Shown here in pieces: positions 17,206 through 26,018 of a DNA stretch of 64,000 nt. Below the pieces are notes generated by a model. It saw nothing but the letters and a program-made list of their open reading frames with translations, was not told where the DNA came from and searched no databases. Where the stretch lies: assembly GCF_042643265.1 (NCBI RefSeq), contig NZ_JBHRRZ010000001.1, positions 1 through 64,000 of the forward strand. Direction: 5' to 3'. Position 1 is the first letter of the stretch; each line of letters opens with the position of its first letter. The stretch is from Virgibacillus_O sediminis (GTDB lineage Bacteria > Bacillota > Bacilli > Bacillales > Amphibacillaceae). Made by a program: the position numbers and the translations under genes.

Positions 17206-18230
17206 GATATCTGTATTTTCTCCTTTTCACAAAATAATTCCGACCGAATAACGGAGCCCTGCGTATTGGAAAAGAATAGCCCGTAGTCTGATGGTATAAG
17301 GAAATAAAAAACTATTTCCTTATTAATTTAATGAAGAACGGGTGCCACCAAGATGCTGTTCCACCCCTCATCCAATGCCTGACTTTTTAAGTAGCCTTCT
17401 ATATATGTCTCTCTTCATCTTTTTTATAACCCTATTAACTTATTAATTGGAAGAAAGGCCAATAAGACGTAGGTGTAGGGGCGGGCATGTATTAATGATA
17501 AATACTGGGATATATCATTAAAACAACATCCAGAAATACCACATTGGGTGTCAACTTATAAAGTGAAGCCCCCTTTAATTTCGAAAATGGGAAAATTAAC
17601 GTGAAGGAAATGAAGAAACATAAATTGGTAACTGAGTTGGCCTTGGAACTGCTTCGTATACAGGGGAGTTTCTCGAGGCTAGGCTGATTAGGCCATTTTG
17701 AAGCATAGCGGACAATTAACCGTACTGGAAAAAGCGGGTGAAGAACCCCTCCAAGTAAGTATAAAGGGGATTTGCTTGAAACAACTCGAACTTACCTTTT
17801 CGTGGAAGAAGGAGATGTTAACCGGCTCTTAGGAAGTTAAGAATTGGCTGCTTGATGAACTGAAGAGGAGAAAATCTTCATTTTTCGATGAAAGGAATGT
17901 ATCTCAGGAATTTTACGTGAGTAACAGCCTAGTAGACAACGGAACAATGAAAGGGCACTCGAAGAAGCACATTCGCTTTGAAAAACTTTAAACCCTACAC
18001 CCTTTTAGAACTGGGCCTGCGTCAATGGCAAATTGACATTTAGGAAGGCTTATTTATATTAATATGGTTACATCCAAAGAACTTAACTAAAATGATGAGT
18101 AGCATATATTTCTATCATCATGGAAAAATATTAGGGAAGTTTGAGCGAGCTTAGCAATGTACCTCATTGGACAGACGCCATATATATAAGGCCTAGTATT
18201 GTGCGAAGTATGTTACTATGTCTAGCCATT
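17206..18230. other. Kilobase without an intact gene; decayed coding traces
   Basis: Stops occur in all frames. Protein-like text appears in pieces, for example YWDISLKQHPEIPHWVSTYK (near 17503) and KEMKKHKLVTELALELLRIQ (near 17605), which may be one degraded gene of unknown family. A hairpin AAGGAAAT/ATTTCCTT lies at about 17300-17325. No RNA gene recognised. Confidence 0.4.
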
Positions 18231-18271
18231 AAATTACAATAATACCCTTTTTCTTTTTTTTTTCGACTAAA

Positions 18272-18310
18272 TTTACAATAACTTAATATTAAATTAATAC
18301 TAAGTTAAAG
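18272..18310 (+). promoter_or_regulatory. PhoP-box array upstream of pstS
   Basis: TTTACA (18272), TTAATA (18283), TTAATA (18294) and TTAAAG (18305) begin exactly 11 bp apart, so all lie on one helix face. This matches the four-repeat PhoP site of Bacillus pst promoters. The array ends about 58 bp before the pstS start codon. Confidence 0.85.
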
Positions 18311-18368
18311 GTCTCCCCCTATTATGGGAAATGTAGTATTAATACAAACATAACGAGGGGGAGCACAA

Positions 18369-19340
18369 TTGAAGAAATTATTAAGCATCCTTATGGTCGG
18401 TGCAATTGCAGCCTTTTTAGCTGCATGTGGAAATGGAGATGGTACTGAATCGCCTGAAGAAAGTGGAAATGAGGGATCTTCCGGAGAGGGAGTGACAGGA
18501 GAGGTTGCGATTGATGGTTCTTCGACTGTTTTCCCAATCATGGAGGCTGTTTCAGAAGAATACTCGATTCAAGAAGGCGGCGTTAATGCTCCTGTAGGTG
18601 TCTCCGGTACTGGCGGAGGATTTGAAAAGTTTATTAATGGGGAGACAGATATTCAGAATGCTTCAAGACCTGTTTCCGAAGAAGAAAAAGAATTATTAGA
18701 GGAAAATGGAATTGAATATACAGAGTTTGAAATTGCTTATGACGGTCTATCCGTAGTGGTGAATCCGGAAAATGACTTTGTTGACTATCTGACGACCGAT
18801 GAATTGGCTTCCATCTATCTAGAAGACAGCGATGTTGAGACATGGGCCGATGTAAGAGAGGGGTGGCCTGAGGAAGAAATAGAACTTTACAGTCCTGGTA
18901 CGGATTCTGGTACGTACGATTACTTTAGTGAAGTTATTTTAGATGAGCAAGCGATTAATAGAGATGCTTCTCTTTCTGAAGATGATAATGTGCTGGTGCA
19001 AGGAGTCCAAGGGTCACCAAACGCAATTGCTTATTTTGGATATGCTTATTATATTGAAAATCAAGATAACCTAAATATTGTTCCAATTGAAAATAGTGAA
19101 GGCGAAAAGGTTAAGCCTAGTCCAGAAACGATCCAAAGCGGAGAATATGAACCACTTTCCCGTCCGTTGTATGTTTACGTGAATAACGAATCCATACAGA
19201 ATAATGAAGCGGTATACGAATATATGAAATTTGCATTAGAGAACGCCGGAACACTTGCTGAAGAAGTGGGTTATATTGCACTCTCCGAAGAAGCGTATAA
19301 TGAACAACTCAATAAGTTAGACGAGATAGCAGGAAAGTAA
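18369..19340 (+). CDS. pstS: Phosphate ABC transporter substrate-binding lipoprotein PstS
   Basis: A 323-residue extracellular phosphate receptor. The TTG start follows AACGAGGGGGAG. The lipoprotein signal ends at Cys20 (FLAAC), followed by an acidic Gly/Ser/Glu linker. Family marks: AIDGSSTVFPIMEAVSEEYS, the phosphate loop VSGTGGGFEKFINGETDI with QNASRP, and GTDSGTYDYF. It is first in a pst operon with its own PhoP boxes, and a stem-loop follows it as usual for pstS. The strongly acidic composition fits a halotolerant host. Confidence 0.96.
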   Translation: MKKLLSILMVGAIAAFLAACGNGDGTESPEESGNEGSSGEGVTGEVAIDGSSTVFPIMEAVSEEYSIQEGGVNAPVGVSGTGGGFEKFINGETDIQNASRPVSEEEKELLEENGIEYTEFEIAYDGLSVVVNPENDFVDYLTTDELASIYLEDSDVETWADVREGWPEEEIELYSPGTDSGTYDYFSEVILDEQAINRDASLSEDDNVLVQGVQGSPNAIAYFGYAYYIENQDNLNIVPIENSEGEKVKPSPETIQSGEYEPLSRPLYVYVNNESIQNNEAVYEYMKFALENAGTLAEEVGYIALSEEAYNEQLNKLDEIAGK

Positions 19341-19366
19341 TTTACAAAAATAAAAAGTTAACAGGC

Positions 19367-19393
19367 GAGGTGAGAGGGGAAACTTCTCACCTC
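19367..19393 (+). terminator. pstS-pstC intergenic stem-loop
   Basis: GAGGTGAGA and TCTCACCTC form a perfect 9-bp stem with an 8- to 9-nt loop. A poor T-tract (ATATCTTTGT) follows. It probably stabilises the pstS message or partly attenuates, giving more PstS than membrane components. Confidence 0.65.
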
Positions 19394-19419
19394 ATATCTT
19401 TGTAAAGGGGTTTAATAAG

Positions 19420-20364
19420 ATGGATAAGCATCAATCTAATCAATCAGTCTCGGAGCTGATTCGAAAGCGAAAAGGTAAAAACAGTTATTGGAGTAAATTT
19501 GCCGAACGAGCATTCCCGATGTTTTTCCTTATTTGTGCGGTGATATCGATCGTTACGACAGTAGGGATAGTTCTTACCTTATTATTTGAAACCCTCACGT
19601 TTTTTAGTGAGATACCATTTATGAAATTTATCACAGGGACAGAATGGTACCCCTTTGTTGCTGATAACCCGGCATACGGGATACTACCTCTTATTTCCGG
19701 AACTCTCCTTATCACGGGTATAGCAATAGTGGTTGCTGTCCCAATCGGATTAGCGAGCGCTATTTATCTCAGTGAATATGCTGGAGAACGAGAAAGAAGA
19801 ATCATTAAACCTATTTTGGAGGTACTTGCCGGGATTCCTACAATTGTATATGGTTTTTTTGCGCTGACTTTTGTCACACCATTGCTTCAAAGTTTTATCG
19901 AGCTTCCTCTGTTTAATGCATTAAGTCCAGGTATTGTGGTTGGTATCATGATTGTGCCGATGATTGCCTCGTTATCAGAAGATGCGATGAGTGCCGTTCC
20001 GAATTCCATGCGGGAGGGAGCTCTTGCTATGGGATCTACCCGCTTTGAAGTAGCAATAAAAATTGTGTTGCCTGCAGCTTTATCAGGCATTGTTGCTTCC
20101 ATTGTATTAGCAATTTCCAGAGCAATCGGTGAGACGATGATAGTTTCGGTTGCGGGGGGAGCGACCCCGAAAATGACAGTAGATCCTACTGAGTCGATTC
20201 AAACAATGACGGCTTATATTGTACAAGTGAGCATGGGAGATGCGTCCTTTGGTTCGACCATCTACTACAGCATATATGCTGTCGGTATGACGTTATTTGT
20301 ATTCACCCTTGTCATGAATCTCCTGTCTCAATATATTACCAAAAGATTCAGGGAGGAGTATTAA
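19420..20364 (+). CDS. pstC: Phosphate ABC transporter permease PstC
   Basis: A 314-residue permease with about six membrane helices in the MetI fold. The EAA-type cytoplasmic loop reads GALAMGSTRFEVAIKIVLPA, followed by GIVASIVLAISRAIGETMIV. The N-terminal tail is basic (ELIRKRKGKNSYWSK), as in other PstC. The start ATG follows AAAGGGGTTT. It pairs with PstA, whose gene begins one base after its stop. Confidence 0.95.
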   Translation: MDKHQSNQSVSELIRKRKGKNSYWSKFAERAFPMFFLICAVISIVTTVGIVLTLLFETLTFFSEIPFMKFITGTEWYPFVADNPAYGILPLISGTLLITGIAIVVAVPIGLASAIYLSEYAGERERRIIKPILEVLAGIPTIVYGFFALTFVTPLLQSFIELPLFNALSPGIVVGIMIVPMIASLSEDAMSAVPNSMREGALAMGSTRFEVAIKIVLPAALSGIVASIVLAISRAIGETMIVSVAGGATPKMTVDPTESIQTMTAYIVQVSMGDASFGSTIYYSIYAVGMTLFVFTLVMNLLSQYITKRFREEY

Positions 20365-20365
20365 G

Positions 20366-21244
20366 ATGGCTTTCTATGATAAAAAGAAAATGAATAAAAA
20401 TACCACATTTCGCCTTGCCGTGAACGTTGTCTCTCGGTCTGTGTTCCTACTGGCAACCTTATTAGCTTTAGTCATCCTATTGGTTTTGTTTGCACGTATA
20501 ATTACGCAAGGGATTGGCTATATAGATTGGGATTTCTTTACTAGTTTTGCATCGAGGCACCCGGAAGAGGCCGGAATTAAAGCTGCAATAATGGGTACAA
20601 TCTGGTTAATGGCAATAACAGCCCCCGTATCCATTATCTTAGGGGTGGGTACAGCGATCTATCTCGAACAATATGCAAAGAAAAATAAATTTACAGATTT
20701 AATAAAAATTAACATCTCCAATTTGGCAGGAGTTCCTTCCATTGTCTTTGGTTTGCTTGGTCTTACTGTTTTTGTCCGAGTAATGGAAATGGGCCGAAGC
20801 CTGTTAGCGGGAGGGCTAACCATGAGCCTCCTGATCTTGCCGATTATTGTCGTGGCGGCTCAAGAAGCCTTGCGGTCTGTGCCAAACGATACGCAAGAAG
20901 CTTCTTATGCTTTAGGAGCTTCCAAGTGGCAGACTGTTAGAAGAATTCTGCTTCCAGCAGCAATTCCCGGTATTATGACTGGTTCTATATTAGCTCTGTC
21001 GAGAGCTATTGGAGAAACGGCTCCGTTGCTCGTGATTGGTGCTTTAACATTCGTAGCTTTCACCCCGGATAGTATATGGTCCGGTTTTACGGTAATGCCG
21101 ATACAAATTTTTAACTGGACAAGCCGGCCGCAGGCAGAATTCCAAGACGTCGCTGCAGCGGCGATTATTGTGCTGCTGGTAATGCTAATCGTAATGAATT
21201 TAATAGCTGTGTTAATTCGAAACAAGATGAATAAACGATATTAA
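20366..21244 (+). CDS. pstA: Phosphate ABC transporter permease PstA
   Basis: A 292-residue second permease with six predicted helices. The cytoplasmic coupling loop reads EASYALGASKWQTVRRILLP, then AIPGIMTGSILALSRAIGET. The gene has AGGGAGGAG at the end of pstC as its ribosome site and is translationally coupled to it. It forms the membrane channel with PstC and is driven by PstB. Confidence 0.95.
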   Translation: MAFYDKKKMNKNTTFRLAVNVVSRSVFLLATLLALVILLVLFARIITQGIGYIDWDFFTSFASRHPEEAGIKAAIMGTIWLMAITAPVSIILGVGTAIYLEQYAKKNKFTDLIKINISNLAGVPSIVFGLLGLTVFVRVMEMGRSLLAGGLTMSLLILPIIVVAAQEALRSVPNDTQEASYALGASKWQTVRRILLPAAIPGIMTGSILALSRAIGETAPLLVIGALTFVAFTPDSIWSGFTVMPIQIFNWTSRPQAEFQDVAAAAIIVLLVMLIVMNLIAVLIRNKMNKRY

Positions 21245-21260
21245 TAAAAAGGGGAATATA

Positions 21261-22040
21261 ATGTTGAGACACCAAGAAGTGAATAAAGAGAAAATAATAT
21301 CGGTGGACCAATTTAATCTTTGGTATGGGAAAAACCAAGCACTTTACGACATAGATATGGATATATATAAAAATGAAGTAACCGCGATTATCGGCCCTTC
21401 TGGTTGCGGGAAGTCCACGTTTATCAAATCTTTAAATCGTATGGTTGAGATGGTGCCGATTGTAAATATGGCGGGAAGGATCAATTATGGAAATCAGAAC
21501 ATTTTCCATCCGAAATATAATGTGGAGGACTTGCGCACAGAGGTGGGAATGGTGTTTCAAAAGCCGAATCCTTTTCCAAAGTCCATTTATGACAACGTAG
21601 CCTATGGAGCTAGGATTCATGGTGTAAAGAAGAAAAGTAGACTGGATGAGATTGTGGAGAAAAGTCTAAAGCAAGCAGCTATTTGGGATGAAGTGAAAGA
21701 TAGACTGAAAAGTAACGCAATGGGGCTATCTGGTGGGCAGCAGCAACGCCTCTGTATCGCTCGTTGTTTGGCGATAGAGCCTGAGGTTATCCTGATGGAT
21801 GAACCAACCTCTGCTTTGGATCCTATTTCTACGAACAAAGTAGAAGAACTTGTACAAGAGTTGAAAACCAATTATAGTATCGTCATTGTTACCCATAACA
21901 TGCAACAGGCGGCGAGGATTTCAGACCGGACAGCTTTCTTCCTGAATGGCTATGTGGTGGAGTATGATAAGACGGATAAAATATTCCATAATCCACAGAA
22001 GAAAGAGACGGAAGATTATATTACAGGGAGATTCGGTTAA
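21261..22040 (+). CDS. pstB: Phosphate ABC transporter ATPase PstB
   Basis: A 259-residue ATPase with Walker A GPSGCGKST, the Q-loop MVFQKPNPFPKSIYDNVAYG (typical of PstB), signature LSGGQQQRLCIARCLA, Walker B VILMDEPTSALDP and H-loop VTHNMQQA. The ATG follows AAAAAGGGG. Sixteen bases separate it from pstA and fifteen from phoU, so it is co-transcribed. Confidence 0.97.
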   Translation: MLRHQEVNKEKIISVDQFNLWYGKNQALYDIDMDIYKNEVTAIIGPSGCGKSTFIKSLNRMVEMVPIVNMAGRINYGNQNIFHPKYNVEDLRTEVGMVFQKPNPFPKSIYDNVAYGARIHGVKKKSRLDEIVEKSLKQAAIWDEVKDRLKSNAMGLSGGQQQRLCIARCLAIEPEVILMDEPTSALDPISTNKVEELVQELKTNYSIVIVTHNMQQAARISDRTAFFLNGYVVEYDKTDKIFHNPQKKETEDYITGRFG

Positions 22041-22055
22041 TAGGAGGAGTTTACA

Positions 22056-22712
22056 ATGGTGAGAAAAACATTTGAAAATAAATTGGAAGAGTTAAATACA
22101 AAACTGGTTCGAATGGGGAATATGTCCAAGGAAGCTTTGGAAAAGTCTGTTGCGGCACTAAAAGAACAAAACGTTGACAGAAGTGTAGAAGTTATTGATA
22201 AAGATTACAGAATCAATCGTCTGGAAGAGGAATTAAACAATGAAGCAATTTGGCTGATAGCAAAAGAACAACCGGTAGCAACGGATTTAAGAAGATTAGT
22301 TACTATCCTGAAAGTGTCCAGTGACCTGGAGCGTATAGGAGACTTGGCCGTAAATATTGCTAAGTCTACCATAAGGATCGGGGAGAAGGAGTTGTTTAAA
22401 CCCTTAGAGGACATACCCCAAATGGCAGAAAAAGTGATAGGGATGACGGCAGACGTCCTGGATACTTTTCAGAGCGAGGACATTGTCACAGCAAAAGAGA
22501 TAGCAGATAAAGATGATGAAGTTGACAAGATGCATGGCAAACTTATACAGGAATTACTTCAATATATGAGTAGGGATCCCAATCTTATTTCCCAAGTAAC
22601 ACAGCTCGCCTTTGTATGCAGAGATCTCGAGCGTGTAGGTGACCATATCACTAATATATCGGAAAGTATCATCTATTTAGTGAAGGGAAAGCAGTTTGAT
22701 TTAAATAGTTAA
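22056..22712 (+). CDS. phoU: Phosphate signalling protein PhoU
   Basis: A 218-residue, all-helical, two-bundle protein. The duplicated metal-binding motif appears as VSSDLERIGDLAVNIAKS and CRDLERVGDHITNISES (E/D-x-x-R-x-x-D). PhoU signals Pst transport state to the Pho sensor kinase and restrains uptake. The ribosome site is TAGGAGG. The motifs are intact, so it should be functional. Confidence 0.96.
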   Translation: MVRKTFENKLEELNTKLVRMGNMSKEALEKSVAALKEQNVDRSVEVIDKDYRINRLEEELNNEAIWLIAKEQPVATDLRRLVTILKVSSDLERIGDLAVNIAKSTIRIGEKELFKPLEDIPQMAEKVIGMTADVLDTFQSEDIVTAKEIADKDDEVDKMHGKLIQELLQYMSRDPNLISQVTQLAFVCRDLERVGDHITNISESIIYLVKGKQFDLNS

Positions 22713-22741
22713 GTTTCCAGCTATGAAAGTGGGGGAGCGGG

Positions 22742-23446
22742 GTGGGAAACAGAATACTCATTATTGAAGAAAGTCCTCACCTGATTAACCTTCTGCGAGA
22801 AGCTTTGGGGGAAACAATCTATGATTATGTTTGGTTTGAAAATAAGGATTTATTCTTGCATGAAATGACCGCTGCCAATTTTCGTCTAATTGTTATACGT
22901 TCCGATTCGAGAGATTCAGAGGAAATAATGGATCTATTTAACATTGTCAGGAAACAGGATGTTCAAGTTCCTATTATGGCCATTCAACCTGGGGCTGAGG
23001 ATTTTACGGTTGCTCTTGCTTTGGAGCTAGGAATAGATGATTTTGTAGTAGATATAAATAGGCATAAAGAAATCATAGTTCGTGTCCGAAAATTACTGAG
23101 GAGATATAACGTTAGCACTTCAGCGCTTAGGAATTACAACGGAGAGGTTGTTGATGCGGGGAGGCTGAAAATCCTTCCTAATAATTATAAAATCATTATA
23201 GATAATGAGGCCCGGGAGCTTAGTCCGCAAGAAATGAAATTGCTATGTCATTTGTACAATTATAAAGGGAAGGTTTTTAGAAGAAAGGAATTAGTTTCTT
23301 TTCTTGGAAACGACCTTTCTACTCGTGCAATAGATGCTTATATCAGTGTCTTGCGGAGAAAAATCGAACCGGACCGAAATAACCCCATGTTTATTAGAAC
23401 AAAAAGCCGTGCTGGTTATGTCTTCGATATACCACCTGAGGATTAA
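22742..23446 (+). CDS. OmpR/PhoB-type response regulator with degenerate receiver
   Basis: A 234-residue protein: receiver domain (about 3-122) plus winged-helix DNA-binding domain (about 138-230: ELSPQEMKLLCHLYNYKGKV, AIDAYISVLRRKI, IRTKSRAGYVF). The effector half is standard. The receiver aligns along its length with OmpR but has lost the chemistry: the acidic pair is Glu9-Glu10 (EE), the phosphoacceptor position is Arg53 (LIVIRSD instead of a VLD-type end), the conserved Ser/Thr position holds Gln82, and the conserved Lys position is Asp104 (DDFVVDI). It should not be phosphorylated. GTG start with GGGGGAGCGGGG upstream, 29 bp after phoU and before a strong terminator, so it belongs to the pst operon. 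A phosphorylation-independent Pho-linked regulator is likely; its targets are unknown. Confidence 0.85.
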   Translation: MGNRILIIEESPHLINLLREALGETIYDYVWFENKDLFLHEMTAANFRLIVIRSDSRDSEEIMDLFNIVRKQDVQVPIMAIQPGAEDFTVALALELGIDDFVVDINRHKEIIVRVRKLLRRYNVSTSALRNYNGEVVDAGRLKILPNNYKIIIDNEARELSPQEMKLLCHLYNYKGKVFRRKELVSFLGNDLSTRAIDAYISVLRRKIEPDRNNPMFIRTKSRAGYVFDIPPED

Positions 23447-23471
23447 TTTTATAATTGCACATTTATTTATT

Positions 23472-23499
23472 GAGGCCGACCTAACGGCCTCTTTTTTTG
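23472..23499 (+). terminator. Terminator of the pst operon
   Basis: GAGGCCG and CGGCCTC form a perfect 7-bp GC-rich stem with a 6-nt loop, followed by TTTTTTT. Confidence 0.9.
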
Positions 23500-23625
23500 T
23501 TCGCCCAAATTTAGCCTTAATTCCAGTTATCTCAGTATAATTACCTCCGAACCTAGAGTGTTTCAGTATATCTTAAAGGGGAAATTAATTAAAAACTGGG
23601 TATATAGAGGGAGGATGTTCTTTAA

Positions 23626-24351
23626 ATGGCAATCGATAAAAAACAACCCATTTCAGGTCAAATACCGAGTGAAGACCGTATAAAAGTCGGTGCAATCGCT
23701 GAAGCAACCAATAAAAAACTTCATGAAACTGATATGACCGGAACGAGGGGGACAGAACACACAGTGGACAAATCCGCAGTAGAAGAAATTATCGATAATT
23801 GGCCGCTTTTATCGAAAGAGGTCATCGAAACAATGATAAAATTTTACGGTGAGCCGAATACTGCAACGGAAACACAGGTTACTTGGTATTACAATGGACC
23901 TTGGAAAAGAACCATTGTCTATAAAGATGGCTATCCACACGACTTCCCTGAGCCGCATACAGATATGCTGGAACAAGCCATCAACTATCATGTACCAGCT
24001 GAAAAAATTGGGGAATTGGCTATGCTTGAAGGAAGCCTGTTTGTAGATCGTACAAAGGGTGAAGTGATGGTTCACTGCGACAATGAGGGAGCCAATACTA
24101 TTTCGATGAATGTGATGCATGAAATTGTGCAGGGTAAACGGACACCTGATGAGGCTCGGCAAAAAATTAAAGAACAAATCACGCAATTCTTGAAAGGCGA
24201 GCCGGCTCCTTATGCTGAAAAATTGTTGTTTGATCTTCCTGCAGAGGAAAAATGGGATACAGATAGTCCGGTTGTGGAGGACAAAGAATTACTTCAAACA
24301 ATTAAAGAAAAGAAACAATCAATGAATGTGGAAAATGAAAAACTGGTTTAA
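23626..24351 (+). CDS. Hypothetical cytoplasmic protein, monocistronic
   Basis: A 241-residue soluble protein, ATG with GGGAGGATG upstream. Segments: a polar N-terminus (about 1-45), then IDNWPLLSKEVIETMIKFYG and VTWYYNGPWKRTIVYKDGYP (aromatic beta-type), then VHCDNEGANTISMNVMHEIV and a charged helical tail. It has the look of a conserved enzyme-like or stress protein but I do not recognise the family. It stands between two strong terminators and so has its own promoter. Confidence 0.65.
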   Translation: MAIDKKQPISGQIPSEDRIKVGAIAEATNKKLHETDMTGTRGTEHTVDKSAVEEIIDNWPLLSKEVIETMIKFYGEPNTATETQVTWYYNGPWKRTIVYKDGYPHDFPEPHTDMLEQAINYHVPAEKIGELAMLEGSLFVDRTKGEVMVHCDNEGANTISMNVMHEIVQGKRTPDEARQKIKEQITQFLKGEPAPYAEKLLFDLPAEEKWDTDSPVVEDKELLQTIKEKKQSMNVENEKLV

Positions 24352-24384
24352 GTTCGGAATAAGAAATTTCTCGATGATTACACC

Positions 24385-24420
24385 TAAAAAGAGACCTCGG
24401 AAATGAGGTCTCTTTTTAGG
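24385..24420 (+). terminator. Strong intrinsic terminator
   Basis: CCTAAAAAGAGACCTC and GAGGTCTCTTTTTAGG pair over 16 bp around a short loop; it works in either direction. Confidence 0.9.
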
Positions 24421-24655
24421 TTCTACAAAAGATTTTTTGGCACAGAATGCTTCCCAAGTCTAATAATTAATGAGGTCATCCTTCCCTATAATATTCTTAA
24501 TAATGTTCATCCTAAGCTGAGGCCCGGTAGTTATTTTTGCTAGGGAAGTTGTCCAACTTGCTATCTCATATTTGACAAATTCAGACTATTTCAGTAAGCT
24601 AACAGTATATTATTAAGTATTCAATCTGCATCCTGTGTAGCAGTCGTCACACTTT
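24421..24655. other. Intergenic stretch, no gene seen
   Basis: AT-rich, stops in all frames. It presumably carries the promoter of the second plasmid-type block, but no convincing -35/-10 pair could be fixed. Confidence 0.4.
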
Positions 24656-24870
24656 CTTCAAGAAGGAGATTCGGCATAAAGCATCTCTGGCCTTTTGGTT
24701 TTGGTGATAATCACACGTAAAAAAGGCAGTATGTTATCGAATACGATAAATACACAATGAGTATCATATCTATATATCGTAAAAAGGAGTATTGCGTCTG
24801 CAATGCTTTTTTTCATGCGGATAAAAAAGTCGATTGATTCCTCGGGGGATTGGTCGGCTTTTTTCATATA
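24656..24870 (+). promoter_or_regulatory. Leader of plasmid-type block 2: conserved box plus two tandem terminator-like hairpins
   Basis: The small inverted repeat CTTCAAGAAG precedes GAGATTCGGCATAAA (24666-24680), which is identical to the box at 9902-9916. After about 123 bp, ATTGCGTCTGCAATGC followed by TTTTTTT forms hairpin one (24791-24813). A second hairpin (AAAAAGTCGA ... TCGGCTTTTTT) ends near 24866, before the first ribosome site. Element order and spacing match the block 1 leader. Confidence 0.6.
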
Positions 24871-24902
24871 TAAAAATCAACCGAAAGGGAGTGGAAAAGC
24901 AA

Positions 24903-25296
24903 ATGGGGTATCAGGAATCCTACATTCGATTCCGAAGTGAAAGAGATCTACGAAAGGAATGGAAACAGTACAAGGAGCGAGTCAAACAAGAGACACCGCT
25001 GCTGGCAGAAGTAGTGTGTGCCCAGTGCCCAAGAGGATGTGTATCCGATTAAACAAGGGGAGATGGTGCTCGTAGTAGTAGGGGAACGCAGTGCGCAAAA
25101 AATGCATACCATCGAGCGATCCTTAGGCATCAAGAAGATAAAGGGTATCATACCGATCGATAACTTTATCGGACTGGCTGGTGAGCAACATATGCTCTTG
25201 GATGAGTTCCTTGAATCTCATTTTCATGTGTTGACCCGGAAGGAAGAAGATGATTTCCTCCAAAACTGGAAACCATTGATTAAAGAAGCTGATTAA
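24903..25296 (+). pseudogene. Plasmid-type hypothetical protein, frameshifted
   Basis: An ATG behind AAAGGGAGTGG. The first frame (YQESYIRFRSERDLRKEWKQ) derails at about 25033; one base over, it continues EDVYPIKQGEMVLVVVGERS, then GIKKIKGIIPIDNFIGLAGE and ends KPLIKEAD. One inserted base in a CCCAAGAGG stretch explains it. The whole would be about 130 residues: a helical, charged N-terminus and a small beta-rich domain. Family not recognised. Confidence 0.6.
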
Positions 25297-25344
25297 TTCC
25301 GCGAGGGCTTAATATAAAAAATCTATTGGAAAGGAAGGATGTCC

Positions 25345-25587
25345 ATGTCATATGTATGGTTCCAAAAACAGAAGAAGGTGTTCATCGCATTTGCCGGTGA
25401 GGACAACAAGAATCAGTTCCTGGTTCGGAAGGGGAAACAGTATTTCCACCTATCAGGTGAAAAAGAGGTCAGGAAATTAAGTCTCAAAGAGGCTTATCAG
25501 ATTTTTCTCTTGATCTCCACGAAGGAAGTGGAATTCCGGGGCATTGGTTCTTTTCAAAACATGAACAAAGGAGTGGAAGTGAATTGA
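25345..25587 (+). CDS. Small plasmid-type hypothetical protein
   Basis: The ATG at 25345 is chosen because GGAAAGGAAGG would overlap the in-frame ATG at 25339. The 80-residue product (MSYVWFQKQKKVFIAFAGED ...) is beta-rich and basic in the middle. Its stop overlaps the start of the next gene by 4 bp, which indicates translational coupling. Function unknown. Confidence 0.6.
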   Translation: MSYVWFQKQKKVFIAFAGEDNKNQFLVRKGKQYFHLSGEKEVRKLSLKEAYQIFLLISTKEVEFRGIGSFQNMNKGVEVN

Positions 25588-25907
25588 GCACCGCATTGAA
25601 ACTGCAAGAAGAGGAACTGCAGACACATGAAGAGGCTGTTCAACTGGCGAATGAAATCAACCGGTTGGAAGCTGCGCTGAAACAGATGAAATCCGTATTA
25701 AAGTCCTATGTGAAAGAACAAGGAGGAATCGATACCGGCGAGGAAGTCTGGGACTTCTATGAATCTGTTTCCTGGAAATTCGATCGGCAGCACTTGAAAG
25801 AACTGGCAGGGGAAATGGCCATGGAAGGGATTGACCCGTGGGAGATGCTGAACATCAAATTGGGCACAAAAAAAGTGACACAAAGGTTTACGTCACGAAA
25901 GAAATAA
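25584..25907 (+). CDS. Plasmid-type coiled-coil protein
   Basis: A 107-residue protein from a TTG start overlapping the preceding stop (ATTGA), with AAAGGAGTGGAAG upstream. Residues 5-45 form a coiled coil (LANEINRLEAALKQMKSVLK), followed by a compact C-terminal part with WDFYESVSWKFDRQHLKE. Reminiscent of small phage/plasmid accessory proteins; function unknown. Confidence 0.6.
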   Translation: MSTALKLQEEELQTHEEAVQLANEINRLEAALKQMKSVLKSYVKEQGGIDTGEEVWDFYESVSWKFDRQHLKELAGEMAMEGIDPWEMLNIKLGTKKVTQRFTSRKK

Positions 25908-25961
25908 AAATAACTTACTAATAGATTACTAAAAAATAAGCCTTCCATCAAGGCATACAAT

Positions 25962-25990
25962 CAGATGGCATGCAAGACGGGTGCCATCTG
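25962..25990 (+). terminator. Hairpin between the coiled-coil gene and radC
   Basis: CAGATGGCA and TGCCATCTG form a perfect 9-bp stem around an 11-nt loop. The T-tract is poor (GTTCCTGTCTTC). It ends 29 bp before the radC start. Confidence 0.5.
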
Positions 25991-26018
25991 GTTCCTGTCT
26001 TCATGGAAAGGAGATAAT

